NCBI GenBank assembly: GCA_029204225.1
Contig: CM055103.1
Location: 19,292,925 to 19,356,924 of the forward strand
DNA: 64,000 nt
Reading direction: 5' to 3'
DNA from: Diphasiastrum complanatum
Lineage: Eukaryota; Streptophyta; Lycopodiopsida; Lycopodiales; Lycopodiaceae
Shown: positions 10,462 to 24,410 of the stretch, one piece after another
How positions within the stretch are numbered: the stretch's first letter is position 1
Layout of the letters: each line of letters starts with the position of its first letter
Translations under genes and position numbers: made by a program
The notes under the pieces: generated by a model
What the model was told of the DNA's origin: nothing
The model's database searches: none
Seen by the model: the letters and a program-made list of their open reading frames with translations, nothing else

Positions 10462-11760
10462 TCAATGCTCTGACTCTGACTCAGACGAATGTTCCGGAGA
10501 CAACTCAGGGCCCCGAGCTGACTCTCGCAACCGATATCTGTGCCTGTCTGGAATTGGCATGGGTTGTGTATTCAAGGAAGAGGACTCGTCACTAATATCA
10601 TCCCAATCTACCTCTGCATCAGCCCTCAAGCAAGCCAAACCAACAACACCTGCTCCAGCTGGCTGTAATACTGCACCTCTAGCTATACTTGGAGCCATGC
10701 GTGGTCGTCCTCTCCTCCCTGTGTGTGCAGACAACCTCTGAACCAGGGACTCTCCAACTAGGGCTGACAGACTGTGCAAGGCGGAATGCCCTTCTGAAGG
10801 GCTCAGAATTGGTGATGGCAAAAGGTAGGTTCAGCTCGTAAATCAAACTAGCCACGACCTGTGTGGCCTCTCTGTCCATGTGCGGCTGATGCGCGCCGTG
10901 AATGGTCTGCTGCACAAGGGCTCTACCTGGTGGGCGACAGGTGGTGGACCTCCAGCATGGTGCACCAACCGTGACGAGAATGGACGATGACGCGACAGGC
11001 TGGGCACTAGTGGATGCATCAGTTGTAGACGTGGAATGGGAAGAGTGGGATGCACTGGCAGGGATGGGTGCAACAGCATAAGTGGGGTGCATTGGTTGAG
11101 GGGCAAGATCTGGCATGGGATATGAAAACTGTTGGCTAGGGAGGTCATCCGGATGGGAAGGGAAGGAAGAAGAGATCTCATCCACATCCTCGAAGGCCTC
11201 GTCAGTAGCATCATGGGCCTGCTCGGGTGGCGGAGAGTCCATGAGAAAATCGTAAAATAGGGGCATGCGTGCAACATGACGTGGTGGTGGAACCGCAGTG
11301 GCAACTGGCGGACGCGATGGGACGGGATCCACCAGAATGGGTGCAGATGGGGTGTGGCGGAACTGTCTGAGGGGGATGAGGGGCAATGGGACAGGATGAG
11401 GATGCACTCCCTCTCCTCGTACGTGTCAGCCAAGCAGACAGCAACTCTGGGTTAACCACATAAGGAGTGGTGCAAAACCGAAGAACGCCCTCCGAACTGG
11501 TGTTCTCCCCCGCCGCGAGCCGCGGCCCGTAGGTGTCCAGTAGTCGCTGCCTGTCGGGGACGGACATGCTGCCACAAGGGGCAGCATTTAAGGGGCCACC
11601 ATTTTTGGCGCGTGCACCGAGCAAGTGGCCTTTAAGGCGAGTGAGGGACGCAGCAAATTCGACTACGGCAACGCACGATCTTCTGACCGGTCTTGTTGGT
11701 CGCAACCCGCCTGACAACGTCCACCTCGTCCCACAAACCAAAAAGGTCGGATTGCACCAT
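10462..11760 (-). pseudogene. hAT transposase, internally deleted and frameshifted
   Basis: ATG at 11760-11758 opens MVQSDLFGLWDEV, typical of the start of plant hAT proteins. A BED-type zinc finger follows: GQKIVRC is in one frame and EFAASLTRLKGHLLG in another, so there is a frameshift within the finger near 11670. A low-complexity Pro/Ser region leads to the N-terminal hAT segment at about 10930-10730, with VQQTIHGAHQPHMDREATQ and LNLPFAITNSEPFRR. The frame then jumps to a C-terminal acidic tail (VDWDDISDESSS..., stop at 10462). The catalytic core and dimerisation region between these are missing, apparently through one internal deletion with its junction near 10735. A transposase normally cuts and inserts the element in the nucleus; this copy cannot. 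Confidence 0.75.
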
Positions 11761-12054
11761 TGCGATGGAAAAAACTAGGGAAAAAATACAGATGAAGCTA
11801 AAGCTAGAAGGATGAATTGCTGGAAAAAAAACAGCAGGGTTCACTGTTGGAGAGACGCTGAAAATGGGGGAAGGCATGGCGAAGCAAGTCAGATGCAAAG
11901 CAGGGCGTTGCGTGGGCGAAGGGTGACACAAGGAATCGAAGGCAGACAGGCAAAAACGGAAGCGATGGCAAGGCGCAAAAAAATTCCAGAGGAAATGCGA
12001 GCGGGGCGGGTAGGTTTAGGTAATATTTTTTTTTTTCAAAAATATTATTATATT

Positions 12055-12128
12055 GTGGTACTGCGGTACCATGATGGTACCGCGGTACCGCGGTACCGGG
12101 ATCCGCGGTACCCAGTACCGCAGGACCT
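12055..12128 (-). repeat. right terminal region: GGTACC palindromes
   Basis: GGTACC occurs at 12065, 12076, 12084, 12092 and 12107; GGATCC at 12099. The region is the inverted counterpart of the left end (an AATATTTTT-type A/T stretch lies on the inner side at both ends) and abuts (TA)n on the outer side. Confidence 0.8.
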
Positions 12129-12129
12129 A

Positions 12130-12131
<2 letters not shown>

Positions 12132-12176
<45 letters not shown>

Positions 12177-12182
12177 TATATA
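12132..12182. repeat. (TA)n array right of hAT-like element
   Basis: About 25 AT/TA units with a single C interruption at 12171. Confidence 0.95.
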
Positions 12183-12880
12183 GTTCAGAAACGATTTTGC
12201 AGCATCGATTGTAATTGACAATCCTACTGTGACGTTGCACGTACCATCAATGTGATGCAGAATACTACTTTTGAAGTGAATTGATTGCCAAATGACACAG
12301 ATAGCAGCCAGCTTAAACAGAAAGATGCATATATCACTTGCCTTGGGCAAAAAATTGTGAAATTCCTGCTGATAAGATTTTTCATCTGATCTCATGCTAA
12401 AACTTTTGAGAAAACCCATTAAACAAAGACCTGGCCTAGTTCAACGTTATGCTTGTTCTTCACCAAAATAAGTTTGTGCATTTGCCAGATGCCCCAAGTT
12501 GCCTAAACATGCTTCTTGACCTCTATGAAGGAGCTTAGCTTGCAGCTGAACTTATGTTTTCCACATTTGACTTGGTATATTCAACTAAAACAACATGTTG
12601 AAAGATCTGCAAGACGTTGAAAATCTTTCAGAAGACTTTCCCAATGCTTCTGCATCTTGAATGTTAGACCACCATTAACTCTGAGGCTGAAATCTTGCTT
12701 TTAAGCTCGGCATCAATCAAGCAAGTCTGCAAACTGTGTAACTAGGCTTCCAATCTGACAACAGTACTAATGAATTGATTAGCATTGCTGAACAAGTATA
12801 ACTGATTATGTACATTTGGTTTGATTGATTACATATCGGATCATGCTAGTCCCTAAGGATGTCTGCATACCACAACTGCA
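12183..12880. other. 3' flank of the S-acyltransferase gene
   Basis: AT-rich, no ORF of note. Expected to hold the 3' UTR and polyadenylation signals of the minus-strand gene whose stop is at 12883-12881; none can be placed with confidence. Confidence 0.4.
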
Positions 12881-15079
12881 TCACTTAAAATGATATTTTC
12901 TCCCAAATGCATCATGCCATCTGATTGGTTTAGGAAGCATCCAAAAAATAAAGTGGCTGTTCCCAAAAACTTTTCGAAAGTTGTCCCAACCACCCGTTAC
13001 TGTGAGATCCTGTATAATCCCATGTGATATCTGTAATGAATCCAAATACGTCTGGCCAGAATAGATCGATAGGAGCTGCTGATAAAGCAGAAGGCCTACA
13101 CCAATACCAACAGACAAACTTGCTACGATAAGATATGCCAAAGTGTGTGCACGGGCAGAAAGAAAAATATGACCACTCATGAACAACTTGATAAGAGTGC
13201 TAACAAATGATGAGCTCGTTTGTAGACGAATAAAAGCTGAATATGATTGCTCATGTCGAATCTCTAGCAGATGTGGCCATATGATACAGCCAGTGTAGAT
13301 AGACATCAGCAGTATGTACAGAGTACTTAGAACAGTGAAAAAAAGAAATAGTATAAAATGTTGGCGGTTGCTTGCTCCAACACGGTTCCCAATCTGTAAA
13401 AGACCAGTGAGACATCAACTTAAGAACAGTATAAAAGGGCAACCAAAAGTATAACAAAATTATTGACTTCTATACATTGCAGATACTACAGAGACCTTAT
13501 ATCAAGTATAAGCTGTCAAATAAAAAAAGTAATTGGCAGTATACCTCCTTCAATCACTATAATATTACGATGCAGCAGTAAGCACTCTTGTACTTACAAA
13601 GGGACAGTGGTGATCCATGTCTACCACACAGGCACTGCATGTTCGACAATGATGAGCTTGAGGAGGTTTGGGGCTCTTGCAAAAGTCACAGTATCTATGC
13701 CCATCCAGGGAACCTTTGCCAACTAAATCAACTCTTCCCCATGCTATATGAGGAGGATGCCCAGCAGGGATGAGGACAGCAAGACAGTAATTGATTAAAG
13801 TGTTGAATGAAAGAATGGCTGCAATGAAGCTGTGAATAAAAAAACTAAACGAAAGACCAGGAAAAGTGATTGGAAAAATGGCCCATACACCTCCACCTGC
13901 AGCAATGACAACAAAAGAGCAATAAAGATACTCAAGGCAAATTTCAGCATACATGATCCAACAGAATACAAATTCAGAATAGACCATTTTATGAATAACA
14001 AAATAATACATCAGATTTTTTCAATATGACTTCAACCTTGGCAACATCATTCAACCAACAATCAGGTAAACACTATCTTGCGCCTGTAAAAAGAACTAAG
14101 CAATATGGATAACAAGTCCTTTAGTTATGAGCTAAACTTTGACCAACGAACAATGACAAGCAGAGGCATGATACAGTGCCAAAGGACATACATCAAGTTC
14201 GACACAAGCTCACCAATGAAAAGCAATATTACAGCAAAAACAATCACAACCAAAAATCGGTCTCTTAAAACACCATAGTTGAAGCATCTTCTGGAGGACT
14301 GCAGCCGGTGAACTGTAATTGCTCCACACCATCCACACTTAAAAACTGGAGCAAAATATGGAAGAACAAGTTGAAGGCCACATCCCCAGCATCTTGCTTC
14401 ATAATTCTCAATTGAACAAGTTTGGTCTTCGACCTGAGAAAGTATCACTTTGTTACTTCTGGGTTCTTCCTAAGCAATCAAAATTAACTAGATAATCTGC
14501 TATTGAAAGTTGCTGAAAGATAGCTCTCAGATGCATGGGAAAACATAGTGTACACGATGACAGTGGGTGTTCCCCTCTTAAGTATTCTGGAAAAAGGACA
14601 AATCTAGTGGACAAAGCAAGCAGAACTAGAATGAGCACTGTAGCAGAATATGTGGAGCTTGAAGACCTAAAAAGAACATAAATGGAAGGACTGATGCATA
14701 CACCATAGCACCGGCTACTTCGAACATTGAAACCATCACTGAGTTTCAGTGCAGCATGTTCATAGAAATACAATATAAACAGGCACTAAGAGAAGCTTTA
14801 GTATGGAACAATTCTGAGAGCATGTTCAGAATGTTTCAGGAGCAGCATTCTCTGAAAGCAAACAAGTTTTGAGGTGTCACTATTTTGTTAAAAGCAAAGG
14901 AGAATTCTGTCTATTTCACATTCTCATGAACTATAGCTACCCACTATCCTCTCCAGTATTTACACAATAACTACAACACAGGACTCTATATTGTAGCTTT
15001 AAAACATTACACAGTCCCAAAAAATAGTTTTCCAGCGAGAAAATACCTTGTGTTCTATAATCTCTTCCATATCTCCCAT
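12881..15079 (-). CDS. DHHC-type protein S-acyltransferase, 4 exons
   Basis: Predicted spliced gene of about 354 residues. Coding exons, minus strand: 15079-15047, 14433-14214, 13896-13598, 13393-12881. All introns are GT-AG (donors GTATTT, GTGAGC, GTAAGT; acceptors TTCTCAG, GCTGCAG, TTTACAG) and phases match throughout. An N-terminal Cys pair set (C26-x2-C29, C44-x2-C47; wording RCWGCG and FKCGWCGAIT) precedes TM segments near residues 67-85 and 90-120. The Cys-rich domain has C154-x2-C157, H167-C168, C171, C174 and D179-H-H-C182. Two further TM segments fall near 195-225 and 255-285. Family members palmitoylate proteins at endomembranes through the DHHC Cys. Oddity: the zinc-ligand Cys that follows DHHC after five residues is Arg188 (codon CGT), giving GNRVG instead of GNCVG. 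The first exon (11 codons) is the least certain; an in-frame stop lies upstream of its ATG. Confidence 0.85.
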
Positions 15080-15441
15080 GACAATCTTAGCCCATTTGTG
15101 GCATTCCTATTCCTGTCCATTGCAATGATAGGCAGATATCAATTTCATAGCTCCAGCCAAAACGGGCAAGACATTCTGTAGCACGACACTACAACGTCCA
15201 AGCAGTCAAGCAAGTCCTAGAACATAAAAGTGCAGGACACATCAGCTTATCACTATTTCTAGATCTGCATAATGAATTTCTGATGTGATCTCTATTTTAC
15301 TATTTCCTGATTGCATAATCATTATATGAACAGTGTCAACATATAAACGTCACAATTTTTCCTAGTACAAATAGAGAAACGTTTCACACAATCATCATAG
15401 ATCTTTGTGAGACTAGACAGAGATCTAAGTTAAGATATGAT

Positions 15442-18189
<2,748 letters not shown>

Positions 18190-18990
18190 CAGATTAAGAT
18201 CAATCTAGATCAATTCTAGACACAAAATCCTAACAAGAACAATCATTAATTGAAGGTAAGTGTACTTTATGGTTTCACACGTGTGAAACATTGTCTGAGT
18301 ACGGACTCCAACCTGAAAATCAAGTACACATTGATAGAACCTCAAAACAATCAAAACAAATGTAGACAAATGGAGAGAATCACTCAAAATTGCTTCCAAA
18401 ACCAAGATTGGTGTCTCACATTGATTATGGCCAAATGTGGCTCTATATATACAATAAGTGGGAGCTCATGGTACTGATCATCCCTATGATCCCACATGTG
18501 TGAAGGTGCTTTGTCATATGATGATTCATCATGCAAAACTGACACTTGGACAAAACCTTCTATTTTGAGCACCTTTGGTCCATTTTCCTTCTAAATGGAG
18601 ATCTACTTGGAAATCTTCTAGAAGTCAAAATTCGCCTACTTCAGCTTATTCCACACATGTGAGCTGTCCTCTACACATGTGATATGACACCTAACCAAAG
18701 GATGTGGCTCATGCAATCAATAGATTGATGCCATGTGTCATATGTCTAGAAAACTAGTTTTTGGCCTTTTTAGCCACTAGAACTTGAATTAAATCATATG
18801 TACAACCTATATGATTATGGTACATGACAAGTACATTATTTTCACACGTGGGAACAGGCTCCACACATGTGTAATCATCTATATACAAGATTTTTGGCCT
18901 CTACCAAGCTTATTTTTGCATTTTTCACAATCCATGTCCATGCAAGTGAGCGCACGAGCTTGTACACAACCACGTACAACTAGATGATCA
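18190..18990. repeat. cluster of CACATGTG/CACACGTG-type palindromes
   Basis: Six copies of a CACRYGTG-like motif within 0.6 kb: TTTCACACGTGTGAAAC (18272), CACATGTGTGAA (18491), CACACATGTGAG (18651), ACACATGTGAT (18673), TCACACGTGGGAA (18840) and CACACATGTGTAA (18858). The sequence also has a TATA-like CTCTATATATAC at 18431. The same CACACGTGTG core stands in the LTRs of element D (31221) and element E (50639). The region could be the remains of a related LTR; no terminal repeat could be proved. Confidence 0.5.
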
Positions 18991-19334
18991 ACAAATGATC
19001 ATGTTATGCAATCTTGTGTGCTCTTACAGGCTTCATGTGTGTATTTACATGAATCAGGATTCGCATATCCACTTGATTATTATAAAAATAGTGTTTTGCT
19101 TATGGAGTGGCGTAAAATGGTTTTTGTGGGTAAGCAATTTCTTGGAGATGCAAGTGATAGACTTAATCTTACTCTTACTCACCATCTTTTAAGGGCTTCT
19201 ATTCATTTGTATATACTCACTTTTCCATAAGCTACTTGAACAATCTGCAAAAATGAACTATTGTTCTAGACAATCTGTAGTTTTACTTACTTTCTCTAAC
19301 AATCTGCAGATTTACACGTGATTCAGCACAGACA

Positions 19335-19690
19335 ACAAATTTCGACATGTGCTTCTGACGGATTCGAAAAAATAAAATCTGTCAAAATCCGATAGATCTT
19401 TCAAATCCGCCTTGAAATCAACTCTAACGTCCGGCGATGGGCGCTAATCGATTTTTAAATTGGATGTCGGATTTCGACATTATAGTTGGACGTCAAAATC
19501 TGATATCCAAGGTGGCAGTCACGTGGCAAATGTTTTTCAAGGTGGCATCCTTACGTCGATATCAGATTCTGACATAATTTATGTTGCGTTGGATTCCGAC
19601 GTCCACGGCCATTGGTGATTTGATGTTTTGACAGGGATGTCAGAATTTGATGGATAAATTATCTGTCAGATTTTGACATTGAATTTGTTC
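19335..19690. repeat. iterated near-palindrome TGTCAGATTTTGACA family
   Basis: At least seven variants on both orientations within 350 bp: CTGTCAAAATCCGAT, GTCGGATTTCGACAT, GACGTCAAAATCTGAT, TATCAGATTCTGACAT, TTGGATTCCGACGTCC, GATGTCAGAATTTGAT and CTGTCAGATTTTGACAT. Spacing is irregular (about 30-70 bp). No ORF. Two short AAGGTGGCA copies lie between them (19509, 19549). Confidence 0.7.
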
Positions 19691-19958
19691 TCTGTCCCAC
19701 GACCAAGAGAATATTCTTTCTAGGATCCCTCCAGCCCTATCAAAAGCATTTGACCTCCTATTTTTGTACAAAAGTTGTCAATCACCATGCAAAAGCTCCA
19801 TAGTTCCAATTAGAGCACCTGGGCTCTCACAAGGTTATTAATTACATTTCTGGCCTAGTCCGAAATGACGTGGCATAATTAATAATCTCGTACACTAGAG
19901 TACCGGATATCCATCTAGGATTATGCCGAATTCCATATACAGGACGTGGACGTAACAT
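19690..19958 (-). repeat. probable chromovirus-type LTR start (minus)
   Basis: Read on the minus strand, a purine-rich tract (AAGTGGGGAAGAA, 19971-19959) is followed at 19958 by TGTTACGTCC. Then come ATTATGCCACGTCAT and AATAACCTTGTGAGAGCCCAG. Element B shows the same arrangement (GAGGGAAGAA, TGTTATGTC, TTATGCCAGGTCAT, ATATCCTTGTGAGGCCCAG). This suggests a PPT and the first part of a related LTR. The far end of this LTR and its internal region were not identified. Confidence 0.45.
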
Positions 19959-21604
19959 TCTTCCCCACTTAAACAGGTTCTGTTCTCAAAACGTGTAAGA
20001 AGTTTATAAAGCAATCTTTTAACTTTCACATTTACCCAAACAATCATGACCCTTTAGTCTGCCTTCAATTATCAAATAAGTACTTAGAGATGGAACAACT
20101 CTCCAATTGTTTATCTATGTTCTGAAGTACTATATCTGCTTTTAGAAGTACACTAAGTGATAAATTTTCCTATTGGGTCGGATTATCTCCAAACTAGTAA
20201 CGTCACCTTCATGTAAATTCATTTTACATGAACCACTGGGTGAATTATCACCATACATTGGAGATCAATGTTCAAAAGTTAAAGGAACAAAACAATTATA
20301 GTTCAAGACTATCCACAATTTCTTGTAGACTTGTCACAAATGCTTTTTGATACAAATACACTTAGAATATAAGAAAAACTAAAGTATAACAATTCATCCT
20401 ACTAGAATATCTAGGAGAGCCATCAAGGCAAAAATGGCTTTAACTCAATTCTGAGTACTTCGGATACTCTCTTGAATTAAGTGTTCTATTCCTAGCATCT
20501 CATGCAAGAAAATAACAACCATTCAATATGGATAGACTTGCCTGTCTCCCAATTAACCAGAGATCTAGGATGAAAACCGTACACAAGCATCTATAGACTA
20601 CAATCTGTACAAGAACTTCATCCACTAAGATAGGCAAACTCCTCATAAGTAAAAATAGATTACCTTTATGAGAATGTCTTTGAGACCCACACAATCTCAA
20701 CTATGCACTGGAGTAAAGAATTTTAGATTTTTAGCAAACTGATCTAAATTATTGACTCTTTCAATAGATCGAGAATTACTCATCATATTAAGAATTATCA
20801 CATTTCTTTATAATCTTCTAATGACAATTAAGTATCAATTTATGATCTGTCAATCATAAATATTTAGAATCTTATGATTCGTCAATCATAACTTGTAGGA
20901 TTCCAAAACTATACTTAATCATTGAAAGATACTGGAGTATATATACAACATACCACTCAGAAAATATATTATTCTACAATCTTTTCCCCAAGGAAAAATA
21001 TTGGATTTCCAAATATTCTTCCAACCCGATCCTTAACAAGATTATGAGTTATCTATGCGATCAATCAAATAATTAAGACAGAAGGCATACCAAAACCATT
21101 TTAACATCCATCTTCAGCCATAGAGACTTTACACAAACCTCTAGAACAAAATCTAGAGATTACAAAGTGTCAAGGATCTTACTAGTAATATAGTTAGCTA
21201 ATTTGCAAACAATCAACAGACACACAGATAATTTGAAATAGAGATCACGCCATAACACAAGAGAACACTTTCTGAACCGTATTCAAAAAAAGACTAAAGA
21301 GTATATATACACAGTCTTATTTTGGGAGGCACCGCTGCATGGTGTGTCAAGGAATGGAAGAATCCGAATGGTTGGGTCGAACAATCGGATCGGAACGATC
21401 CTACTATCACACGATAGTGGTGGTCGACTGATTCCCTCGGTGTGTGCACTACTATATCAGTAGGCAAACACAAAAAACAGAACTTAATTGTGTTTATGCG
21501 AAAGCGGAAGAGCAGACAATCAGACAAAGTAGTAAGAAAGTCCTACAATAAACGAAATAGCTAAACATGCAATTCTGACAAGACCTCTGAATGCAATAAA
21601 AGAC
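19959..21604. other. no gene recognised; AT-rich spacer
   Basis: Could include the decayed internal region of the element whose LTR may start at 19958, but no Gag or Pol motif was seen on either strand. Confidence 0.4.
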
Positions 21605-22440
21605 TGTTAGCCCAAGGTACTTCAAAGTTAAGAATTTATTGTGGCATGTGTCTTGTAAGCCCACAAGTAAATTCTATTGGTAGATCAAATAAAGGCTTAG
21701 GGAAACCTTATATTTAGACCTTTTACTATTGAAGTTTAACTATTACAAACAACCATTTGTAATAGTTTAACTTAGAAAGTCTAAGTTCAAGATCCAAATC
21801 CTGAGTTCATTGTAAGCTAAGTTAAGTACACTTCATTTGATTAGAGAAGGCACTTTACAAGTGAAGCTTAAGTTTAGTCCCATCAGCACATTAGAACGTA
21901 GGCCCACCACTCTTGGCATATATAGGAGTGGAGGTGGGCCTTCCATAACACTTGTATAAGCTATTGCTATAATAGACCACTCTTTTGTGTTATCTTGTGT
22001 TCCCATTGGTGAATGAATACCTTGTGGTAGGTCCTCGAGCCCCACTCGGCTTTTCCCATTGGTTTGTTTATATGGTGAATGTACTTATGGGACAAGTGTC
22101 TATCTCACCTTATTCTCTATTTCCCATTGTGGAGTTAAGTAGGATTAATTAGAAGTTTAGTGAAGGCAAGCCTAGGAGACTACTAGTTGGGAACAACCAT
22201 AGTGGCCCTAAGATTAAAATACAAACACTTCTAGTTGGGGGCAGCCTTAGAAGGGACTAAGTTAGGTTAATCTTCTAGTAAGGAGACCGCCTTAGAAGAA
22301 GGTTAATTATCACCAATAGAACTATGATTTGAGTGGAACCTACCCTTACTCACCCTACACACGACCTTTAGGATCAATCTTAACTCTATTAGATGGGAGA
22401 CCGCCATAATAGATCTAGGAAAGAACCCTAAAAGGCAACA
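21605..22440 (+). repeat. 5' LTR of element C
   Basis: Begins TGTTAGCCC and ends AAAGGCAACA (TG...CA), 836 bp, with the PBS two bases later. A TATA-like GCATATATAGG is at 21916-21926. The U5 part has iterated CTAGTTGGG and GAGACCGCC words (22190-22420). No second copy is present in the window, so the boundary rests on TG/CA and the PBS. Confidence 0.75.
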
Positions 22441-22441
22441 T

Positions 22442-22455
22442 TGGCGCCGTTGCCG
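22442..22455 (+). other. primer binding site (tRNA-Asp type)
   Basis: TGGCGCCGTTGCCG matches 14 bases of the complement of the 3' end of plant tRNA-Asp. The same site is at 51285 and 56108. Confidence 0.85.
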
Positions 22456-23662
22456 CTCTTATCATTCCGTCTATTGCTCATTTCTCTTTACCATTTCCTT
22501 TTGTTCTATTGCTCATTTTCTTTTTTTGCAGTAATATTTTTGTCCATTCTTTTCACTGCAACCTCTTCCATTCAAGCTATCATACTACACCATTTTTTGG
22601 ATAGGGGGATGAACCAAGGCACTTGGTTCAGTTTTTTTAAGTGTTTTTAAGCAGCTTTCTTAAGTTTTTTATTTATTTTTTATTTTTTGCATCAAACATC
22701 ACTAATAGAACTCGCCCACTTGCACAAAGCTTGAGCAAAGCATCAGATTTCTAAATATTCATTTTGCGAGTTTCTATACGGCCAGCTGTTTTGGCCTGTT
22801 ATTTGGCAAAGATCCCATACTAAATCAGCTCATATAAACTTGCCCATCATTGAGAGTGTAGATCCAACAGTGCCAAATCCATTAGACCTCTGTGTGAGTT
22901 ATCTGGAGCCAACATTTGTCAAAAATTCGAATCAATCATAACTTTTTCACAAAAAAGCCTTCACAAACAAACTTGCACACTGTCCTTCTGACTCAAAACT
23001 TGGTGCGAGTTTTTAGACCCTTGTGCGAGTTTCTTCCATAGTGAAAAGTATGAATTTTGAGCAATCAACAACATTTTTAGCCATTTCTGGTCAAAACAGA
23101 CTCACACAGATACTGGGGACCAGAAGTAAAACTTGCACATACTGTTTTTAGATTCCACTGTATTTTTCCAAGTTTGTAGTACCTTGTGCGAGTTTACCCT
23201 ATAAAGAAAATGGATTCTAAGTAACTTTGAGAGTTTTTTTTCATAAAAAAAGCTTGCACACCTATCTAATCGACTGCATATCAGAATTCGCACACAACAT
23301 TAGGAACTCGCACACAGTTAAACATATATGTTTGTCGGTTGACCACAATAATCTAAGAAAAATTTATGTTTGAATCACAGGGATCTTTAATTTTTCACTA
23401 AAATATTGAGGTTCAGAACTCGCGCACTCTGTCTTTGACCGAGTCAAGTATTGTCTGAGCCTCCAGATGTTTGTGCGATTTTTTGTTTTGTTGTGTGGGC
23501 TAAGAAATTCCAAAGACCTTGCAAGTTTTATTCTATCTAGTTTGTTGACCACCCCCCATGTGCGTCCGTTGCAATATCACTCTCTCCCTCTCGATTTCCT
23601 ATCATATTACTGTAATCCTTATAAGTGATATCACCCTGGTGAGACGATTGATCATTGGCAAC
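22456..23662 (+). other. 5' leader of element C with iterated GTGCGAGTT motif
   Basis: Non-coding leader. From about 22710 to 23520 a word of the form TGTGCGAGTTT, or its complement AACTCGCACA, appears about a dozen times in both orientations (for example 22764, 23002, 23021, 23181, 23286, 23304, 23417, 23468), together with the variant ACTTGCACA. Spacing is irregular. Confidence 0.7.
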
Positions 23663-23874
23663 ATGAGCAAAGAACCTGAAGATGCACTTGCTCCGTGAAT
23701 TGAATGACGAATTTCTAGGATTGATGCGCCAAAATATGATGGAGAATCCGACCCTGTCACATTCCTCCAGGATTTTGAGAATGCCTGCAAATTTATGGTG
23801 ATACCTCTGAGAACGAAAAACTACGCCTATTTCCTATGATCTTACTTGGGGATGCTAAGAAATGGTACCTTAAT
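23663..23874 (+). pseudogene. gag fragment of element C
   Basis: ATG at 23663 opens MSKEPEDALAP, followed by a stop. In a nearby frame the text DAPKYDGESDPVTFLQDFE is a typical plant retrotransposon Gag start, and after a further shift ENEKLRLFPMILLGDAKKWY follows. The frame is cut at 23874 by element B. It resumes at 30985 as continuation of the AKKWYLNL... segment until 31017. Gag forms the particle shell; this copy is dead. Confidence 0.75.
23870..23874 (+). repeat. target site duplication TTAAT (element B, left)
   Basis: TTAAT directly precedes the 5' LTR and recurs at 30980-30984 directly after the 3' LTR. Confidence 0.85.
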
Positions 23875-24397
23875 TGTTATGTCCATGACCAATACATAGG
23901 ATACAGTATACTCCTAGTCTTGGATACACGGTACTCCAGTGAAACAAGCTGTTAGTTATGCCACATCATACTGGACGTGACCTGAAAGTAACTGATATCC
24001 TTGTGAGGCCCAGAACGCACTAAGTGGAGTTTAGACAAGGTAATGAGACAGTGTATGCAAGTGTAGAGTTATCAATAGCAATTCTATGAATAGTTGGTCC
24101 ATGCATAGGACTCTATTCTAGGTGAATCTATGTATAGGGAACATAGGGCTATGCATGGCTATGTGCCCAAGATGCATTAGGCTCTATATAAGAGGACCAA
24201 ACTCGCCCTACTCCTCATCATGGTTAATGATTCATTGCCAAGCTCTCACTCTACATTCATGTTTCTTGTTCCTTGGCTTGGGGGTGAGGCTTCTAGAGAT
24301 TGATTGGATGCTTCTACTTGGTTGGGTGGTTTCTCCACAGTGTGTTATCCTTTTGTGTTTAGGATTTGTGAGCAGGATCTAAGGAGCTTCTCTTATA
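23875..24397 (+). repeat. 5' LTR of element B
   Basis: 523 bp, TGTTATGTCC to TCTTATA. Contains a TATA-like CTCTATATAAGAGG (24181). Ends at the base before GTGGTATCAGAGC. Longer than the 3' copy by a few small indels. Confidence 0.9.
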
Positions 24398-24398
24398 G

Positions 24399-24410
24399 TG
24401 GTATCAGAGC
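24399..24410 (+). other. primer binding site (tRNA-Met type)
   Basis: TGGTATCAGAGC, complementary to the 3' end of initiator tRNA-Met, one base after the 5' LTR of element B. Confidence 0.92.

Larger units (their letters stand above)
9000..12130 (-). mobile_element. hAT-like DNA transposon with GGTACC-palindrome ends
   Basis: About 3.1 kb bounded by two terminal regions of roughly 100 bp (9011-9100 and 12055-12128) that are inverted with respect to each other, each with five or six GGTACC hexamers and one GGATCC. Beyond each end lies a (TA)n array. Inside, the minus strand carries pieces of a BED-finger/hAT transposase (10462-11760) and the plus strand a separate small ORF (9538-9903). The transposase lacks the whole catalytic middle and the C-terminal dimerisation part, so the copy is a non-autonomous deletion derivative like Ds relative to Ac. 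Exact terminal bases and the usual 8-bp hAT duplication cannot be defined in the TA tract. Confidence 0.7.

Noticed and set aside
14453-14773. Open frame with a hydrophobic segment as first exon of the S-acyltransferase gene
   Set aside because: It cannot be joined to the next exon with a good splice site in phase, while the short exon at 15079-15047 joins perfectly.
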